From Bacteroidales bacterium (GTDB taxonomy: Bacteria; Bacteroidota; Bacteroidia; Bacteroidales; UBA10428): 10,377 bases of DNA. The stretch spans positions 1 through 10,377 of the forward strand of contig JAFGQQ010000186.1 of NCBI GenBank assembly GCA_016935595.1, given 5' to 3'. The position numbers and the translations under genes were made by a program. Under the pieces are notes generated by a model. The model had not been told where the DNA came from, ran no database searches, and saw only the letters and a program-made list of their open reading frames with translations. Positions 6,195 through 10,377 of the stretch are shown here, in pieces (position 1 is the stretch's first letter; each line of letters begins with the position of its first letter).

Positions 6195-7646
6195 TTATAA
6201 TTCCTTTCTTAACCTGGCTACCGGGATATTTAACTGTTCCCTGTATTTAGCAACTGTTCTTCTCGCAATATTATATCCTTTTTCGTTTAATATTTCCGAT
6301 AGTTTTTCATCAGTTAGGGGCTTTCTTTTATCTTCATTCTCAATACAATCACTTAATATTTTCTTGATTTCCCTGGTTGAAACTTCCTCACCCGATTCTG
6401 TTTGTATTCCTTCCGAAAAGAAATACTTTAATGAATAAATCCCAAAATGGGTTTGAATATATTTGCTATTTACTACTCTCGACACAGTTGAGATATCTAA
6501 ACCAGTAATTTCTGCTATATCTTTTAATATCATGGGTTTAAGTTTTGTTTCATCCCCTTCAATAAAATATTCTTGCTGATAATTTAAAATAGCGTTCATT
6601 GTAAGTAATAATGTGGTTTGTCTTTGTTTAATGGCATCAATAAACCATTTTGCCGATTCAAGCTTTTGCTTGACAAAAGTTACTGTTTCTTTATCAGTCT
6701 TTGTTTGGGTTTTTTTATTTTTATTATAATATGTTAACATATCGGTATATGTCCGGCTAAGCTTCAAATCAGGAACATTCCTCGAATTTAAGCTTAATAG
6801 TAATTCACCATCCTTATTTTCCAATATAAAATCGGGTATAATATGGTCGTATGTTTTGTTTTGAGGATCATAATAAGAACTGCCAGGCTTGGGATTTAGA
6901 TGAATTATCTCATCAATGGCATCTTTTAAATCATCTTCAGATATTTTAAGTCTTTCAATTATTTTATCATAATGCTTTTTGGTAAATTCATTAAAATAAT
7001 ATTTCAATATTTTTCTGGCAAGGCCAATTGAATAAATTTCCTGATTTTTTGCTTCAATTTGTATTAATAAACATTCCTGTAAATCACGGGCACCAACCCC
7101 TATTGGATCAAAATCCTGTATTATTTTTAACACTTCCAGTAATTCGTCTTCGCTGGTTTTTATATTTTGAGTAAAAGCAAGATCGTCAGCAATGGATGAC
7201 AGATTTCGCCTTATATATCCATCATCATCAATGTTTCCTATAAGGTATTTGGCTAGATCGTGTTCCCGCTCAGATAATTTTCTTAAACCTAATTGAGTTT
7301 CCAAATGATCATGGAAACTTGATCCAACAGAAAATGGAATATCAACTTTTTTTGTATCTCTCGAGTAGTTACTTAAATTTAATTTGTAAGAAGGAATTGG
7401 ATCATCATCCAAATATTCATCAATACTTAATTCGTTCTGATCATCAGAGGAAGAATTTTCTTCAATATTTGAATCAGGAATTTCGGAATCTTCATCTTTT
7501 CCCTCTTCTAAAACCGGATTTTCTTCCATTTCTTTTTTAATTCTTTGCTCAAGCTGCATACTGGGGATTTCCAGCAATTTTATCATTTGAATTTGCTGGG
7601 GTGATAACTTCTGTAATAATTTTTGTTGTAATTTCTGATTTAGCAT
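6195..7646 (-). CDS. rpoN: RNA polymerase sigma-54 factor RpoN
   Basis: RpoN directs core polymerase to -24/-12 promoters and needs AAA+ activators to open DNA. The 483-residue protein has all three regions. Region I is Gln- and Leu-rich (LNQKLQQKLLQKLSPQQIQM from residue 2, to about 47) and contacts activators. Region II is an acidic linker (about 48-85, many D, E and S). Region III contains the core-binding part with FDPIGVGARDLQECL (179-193) and LNPKPG (250-255). It also holds the helix-turn-helix AEITGLDISTVSRVVNSKY (378-396) and the RpoN box ARRTVAKYRE (461-470), which reads the -24 element. It starts with ATG, 110 bases downstream of asnS, and ends one base before the PAP2-like gene. 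No activator gene or clear -24/-12 promoter is in the window, so its targets are elsewhere. Confidence 0.97.
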   Translation of the reverse strand: MLNQKLQQKLLQKLSPQQIQMIKLLEIPSMQLEQRIKKEMEENPVLEEGKDEDSEIPDSNIEENSSSDDQNELSIDEYLDDDPIPSYKLNLSNYSRDTKKVDIPFSVGSSFHDHLETQLGLRKLSEREHDLAKYLIGNIDDDGYIRRNLSSIADDLAFTQNIKTSEDELLEVLKIIQDFDPIGVGARDLQECLLIQIEAKNQEIYSIGLARKILKYYFNEFTKKHYDKIIERLKISEDDLKDAIDEIIHLNPKPGSSYYDPQNKTYDHIIPDFILENKDGELLLSLNSRNVPDLKLSRTYTDMLTYYNKNKKTQTKTDKETVTFVKQKLESAKWFIDAIKQRQTTLLLTMNAILNYQQEYFIEGDETKLKPMILKDIAEITGLDISTVSRVVNSKYIQTHFGIYSLKYFFSEGIQTESGEEVSTREIKKILSDCIENEDKRKPLTDEKLSEILNEKGYNIARRTVAKYREQLNIPVARLRKEL

Positions 7647-7676
7647 TTCTCTTCAAAAAACATCCCACATCAATTT

Positions 7677-7705
7677 ATGATAGCAATTTACTCATAAAAA
7701 GTCAA
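7677..7705 (-). promoter_or_regulatory. Possible rpoN promoter in the asnS-rpoN gap
   Basis: On the minus strand TTGACT (7705-7700) is followed after exactly 17 bases by TATCAT (7682-7677), about 30 bases before the rpoN ATG. This resembles an E. coli sigma-70 promoter. In Bacteroidota terms it also offers TTTG then, after 20 bases, a TA-starting element that lacks the TTTG half. It could let rpoN be transcribed separately from asnS. The match is suggestive only. Confidence 0.3.
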
Positions 7706-7756
7706 AATTCCATGTATATTGTAAAAAAAGAAGAGGTAATATTTGACTTTAAACTA

Positions 7757-9154
7757 TTAAAATTCAGCGTTTTTTGGAGTTCTTGGAAATGGAATAACAT
7801 CCCGAATATTACTCATACCTGTTACAAATACCATAAGTCGTTCAAATCCAAGTCCAAAACCACTATGAGGTGCTGTACCAAATTTTCTTGTTTCTAAATA
7901 CCACCACAAATCATTTTCAGGAATATTCAATTCTTTTATTCTTTTATATAATTTATCATAATCTTCTTCCCGTTGCGATCCGCCTATAATTTCGCCAATT
8001 TTAGGAAACAAAACATCCATTGCCCTTACAGTCTTGCCATCATCATTCTGTTTCATATAAAATGCTTTAATTTCCTTGGGATAATTTATTAGAATAACAG
8101 GTTTTTTAAAATATTTCTCAACTAAGTACCTCTCATGTTCAGCTTGCAAATCAAGCCCCCATTCAACGGGAAATTCAAAATTTCCTCCCGATTTTTTTAA
8201 AATCTCAATACCTTCGGTATAGCTCAATCTCACAAATTTATTATCAATTACAAAATTTAGTCTTTCAATTAAACCTTTGTCGATTATATTATTTAAAAAC
8301 TGCATATCATCAATACAATTATCCATGACATATTTAACAAGGTATTTAATAAATTCTTCAGCCAAATCCATATTATCTTCAATGTCATAGAAAGCCATTT
8401 CAGGTTCAATCATCCAAAATTCAGATAAATGTCTTGGAGTATTAGAATTTTCGGCCCTGAAAGTAGGCCCAAAAGTATATACTTCACCTAGAGCCATAGC
8501 ACCTAATTCTCCTTCTAACTGACCTGATACAGATAAATTTGTTTCTTTTCCAAAAAAATCTTCATTATAATTAACCGTTCCATCTTCATTTAAAGGCGGA
8601 TTTACAGGATCGAGAGTTGTCACCCTGAACATTGCCCCAGCCCCTTCACAATCGGAACCAGTAATAATAGGAGTGTGTAAATAATAAAAACCTTTATCGT
8701 TAAAAAACTTATGTATGGCAAATGCTAATGCATGCCTTATTCTGAATATTGCGCCAAAGGTATTTGTTCTGGGCCTTAAATGGGCTATTTCCCTTAAAAA
8801 CTCCATTGAATGACCTTTCTTTTGCAAAGGAAATGTTTCTGAATCAGCTGTTCCGTATAATTCAATTTTCTTTGCATGTATCTCAACATGTTGCCCCTTT
8901 CCAGGAGATTCAATCAATTTGCCAGTAACACCAATACACGAGCCGGTTGTAATTAATCTAAGAAACTTTTCGTCAAAATCGGGCACATCGGCTATAATCT
9001 GAATATTATGTATAATTGAGCCATCGTTTAATGCAATAAAAACAATATTTTTATTTTCACGCTTTGTCCTTACCCATCCTTTAACATGTACATCAATCCC
9101 GAATTTATTTGATTTTATTAAATCCTTTATTTTACTTCTTTCTTTAAATGCCAT
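7757..9154 (-). CDS. asnS: Asparaginyl-tRNA synthetase AsnS
   Basis: AsnS is a cytoplasmic class IIb synthetase that charges tRNA-Asn with asparagine. The 465-residue protein has an N-terminal OB-fold anticodon-binding domain (about 20-100; [15 protein letters not shown] at 22-36). The class II catalytic core follows. It includes motif 1 around [20 protein letters not shown] (150-169), motif 2 [20 protein letters not shown] (231-250) and motif 3 [15 protein letters not shown] (432-446). The ending, [18 protein letters not shown], is typical of Asn[17 protein letters not shown] and the [15 protein letters not shown] segment favour AsnRS over AspRS. Its presence implies direct charging of tRNA-Asn. 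It is divergent from the coiled-coil gene and upstream of rpoN on the same strand. Length and start (ATG) are normal. Confidence 0.97.
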   Translation of the reverse strand: MAFKERSKIKDLIKSNKFGIDVHVKGWVRTKRENKNIVFIALNDGSIIHNIQIIADVPDFDEKFLRLITTGSCIGVTGKLIESPGKGQHVEIHAKKIELYGTADSETFPLQKKGHSMEFLREIAHLRPRTNTFGAIFRIRHALAFAIHKFFNDKGFYYLHTPIITGSDCEGAGAMFRVTTLDPVNPPLNEDGTVNYNEDFFGKETNLSVSGQLEGELGAMALGEVYTFGPTFRAENSNTPRHLSEFWMIEPEMAFYDIEDNMDLAEEFIKYLVKYVMDNCIDDMQFLNNIIDKGLIERLNFVIDNKFVRLSYTEGIEILKKSGGNFEFPVEWGLDLQAEHERYLVEKYFKKPVILINYPKEIKAFYMKQNDDGKTVRAMDVLFPKIGEIIGGSQREEDYDKLYKRIKELNIPENDLWWYLETRKFGTAPHSGFGLGFERLMVFVTGMSNIRDVIPFPRTPKNAEF

Positions 9155-9178
9155 ATCTTAATCTTTATAATTGAATCA

Positions 9179-9186
9179 CAAAAATA
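9179..9186 (-). promoter_or_regulatory. Possible -7 promoter element for asnS
   Basis: Reading the minus strand, TATTTTTG lies 24 bases before the asnS ATG and matches the Bacteroidota -7 consensus TAnnTTTG. The -33 partner is not convincing. The position gives a leader of roughly 15-20 bases. It lies in the 187-base divergent gap shared with the coiled-coil gene. Confidence 0.4.
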
Positions 9187-9282
9187 TAATTTTGATATGA
9201 GATATATTAATTTTTATGAGGTTTTAATTTTTTTCAATAATTTTAGAATCTTTAAAAACAAAATAAAATTTATTACCTTTTC

Positions 9283-9316
9283 CTTGTAATTATCTTATAA
9301 AATGTATTTATTTTTA
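9283..9316 (+). promoter_or_regulatory. Possible promoter for the coiled-coil gene
   Basis: CTTG (9283-9286) and TATTTTTA (9309-9316) are 22 bases apart. They resemble the Bacteroidota -33 TTTG and -7 TAnnTTTG elements, with one mismatch each. They lie 25 bases before the ATG at 9342. The flanking DNA is very AT-rich, so chance similarity is possible. Confidence 0.25.
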
Positions 9317-9341
9317 CGGTAATCATTTAAAACAATATAAA

Positions 9342-10253
9342 ATGAGCGATCAAATTCCAAATCAAGAACAACAACAAAAGCCTATTTCAAAAAAGAGTTC
9401 GGGTTCTTCAGGTGTAATTATTTTTTTAGTTATAATACTAATAATTAGTGCAGGTGTATTGGGTTATTTGTATTACGACCAAACCAGGACGAATGAAAAG
9501 GTTGAAAATGAGAAAGAGCAATTAATCAAAGAATTTGAAGAGCTTTCGAGTGATTATGAGATGCTTAAAACTGAAAATGACTCCATAAACCTGAAACTTG
9601 CTCAGCGACAGGTAGAAATTCAAAAGCTGATAAATGAAATAACTAAAATTAAAACAACCAATGCTGAAATAATCAGGCAATATAAAAAAGAATTAGGCAC
9701 ATTAAGAGATATTATGAAAAGCTATATTGTTCAAATTGATTCTCTTAATACCAAAAATATTGAGCTGATGGCTGAAAATGTTGAGGTAAAACAAGAAATT
9801 GAGAAAGTTAAAACTGAACTTGAAATTGAACGGGAAATTAAAGACGACCTCACTCAAAAGGTTGAAACAGGCTCCAAACTTACAGCTAAAGAAATATATG
9901 CCACAAGTTTGAATGAAAGTGGTAAAGAAAAAGATAAAATCTCAAAAATTGCAAGAATAAGAGTTTGTTTTACTTTAAGAGAAAATCCAATTGCCGAACC
10001 TGGTCCAAGAACAATTTTTATGAGAATTATAAGACCAGATGAATTAGTTTTAGCTGACTCTGAGGAAAATGTGTTTGAATATAATGGAGATAAAATTGTA
10101 TATTCAGATAAAAGAGAAGTGGAATACGAAAATCAGGATCTGGCTGTTTGTATTTTCTGGCAAAATAATGGAATGCTAATTCCCGGAACTTATATAATTG
10201 ATTTATATACTGACAATTATCAAATAGGCACAACTTCATTATCATTAAGGTAA
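9342..10253 (+). CDS. Uncharacterised single-pass coiled-coil membrane protein
   Basis: I do not recognise a named family, though similar proteins with this layout occur in Bacteroidota. The 303 residues form three parts. First is a polar, Gln- and Ser-rich N-terminus (1-24) and one membrane helix (about 25-45). Next is a long charged coiled coil (about 46-175, rich in E, K, L and I, with repeated ENE/KTE patterns). Last is a compact C-terminal domain (about 180-303), probably beta-rich, containing RIRVCFTLREN, EPGPRTIFMRIIRPDELVL and PGTYIIDLYTDNYQIGTTSL. With no cleavage site after the helix, it is probably anchored with the C-terminal domain outside the cytoplasm, held off the membrane by the coil. 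No catalytic motif is visible. The gene stands alone, divergent from asnS. A scaffold or envelope-spanning role is inference only. Confidence 0.85.
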   Translation: MSDQIPNQEQQQKPISKKSSGSSGVIIFLVIILIISAGVLGYLYYDQTRTNEKVENEKEQLIKEFEELSSDYEMLKTENDSINLKLAQRQVEIQKLINEITKIKTTNAEIIRQYKKELGTLRDIMKSYIVQIDSLNTKNIELMAENVEVKQEIEKVKTELEIEREIKDDLTQKVETGSKLTAKEIYATSLNESGKEKDKISKIARIRVCFTLRENPIAEPGPRTIFMRIIRPDELVLADSEENVFEYNGDKIVYSDKREVEYENQDLAVCIFWQNNGMLIPGTYIIDLYTDNYQIGTTSLSLR

Positions 10254-10377
10254 AGAAATTATTCTTCTTAAAATAAATTTTATAATATAAGTATACTGAG
10301 GTCTGATTTTTTAATAAGTATTATAAATTATATAGGAATTTAAATTGTTATATAATTATTTGGAACATCAATATTTA

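Noticed and set aside
7571..7600. Inverted repeat CCAGCAA / TTGCTGG near the 5' end of rpoN
   Set aside because: Only seven bases pair across a 15-base loop inside coding sequence. Nothing else marks it as regulatory.
1..10377. Sigma-54 (-24/-12) promoters that might be targets of the local rpoN
   Set aside because: Several TTGGC-like strings occur (for example near 3478 and 7247), but none has a GC-type -12 element at the required spacing.
10254..10377. A gene or terminator in the right-hand 124 bases
   Set aside because: The sequence is AT-rich with no open frame of useful length, no G-C-bearing hairpin with a T tract, and only a poor -7-like match near 10352.
1..10377. Defence island, CRISPR array, transposon or retroelement
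   Set aside because: No spaced direct repeats, transposase, reverse transcriptase, nuclease or terminal repeats are visible. Nearly all the DNA is housekeeping genes.

Overview
The window looks like chromosomal DNA from an AT-rich member of the Bacteroidota, probably Bacteroidales or a close relative. The evidence is: Lys/Asn/Ile-rich proteins; no recognisable Shine-Dalgarno sequences; matches to the Bacteroidota -7 promoter element TAnnTTTG; a DUF3098 gene, a family I know from this phylum; and a gene order (lpxK, ftsX, DUF3098, uppP, truB, queA; asnS, rpoN, PAP2-like) that I recall as common there. No rRNA, tRNA, CRISPR array, insertion sequence or phage gene is visible.

Plus-strand block (1-5359). 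The 3' end of a signal peptide peptidase gene (sppA) is followed by lpxK (lipid A 4'-kinase), ftsX (division and cell-wall hydrolase control), a two-helix DUF3098 protein, uppP (undecaprenyl-diphosphate phosphatase), truB (tRNA psi55 synthase) and queA (queuosine synthesis). Gaps are 11 to 75 bases, so this is probably one or two operons linking envelope construction with tRNA modification.

Remnant (5443-5579). A promoter-like element precedes the first 26 codons of a Bacteroidota radical SAM gene. These run directly, in another frame, into what looks like the last 19 codons of the same family. The middle, including the expected iron-sulfur cysteine motif, is missing. This is the least ordinary feature of the window.

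Minus-strand block (5582-9154). Read from high to low coordinates, asnS (asparaginyl-tRNA synthetase), rpoN (sigma-54) and a PAP2-like membrane protein gene follow one another. The last gene starts with GTG one base after the rpoN stop. The block converges on the radical SAM remnant.

Right end (9342-10377). Divergent from asnS is a single-pass, coiled-coil protein of unknown function, followed by 124 bases without a recognisable gene.

I see no new defence or mobile system. This is mostly a conserved housekeeping region, with one decayed gene, two poorly understood proteins and two strong hairpins inside coding sequence.
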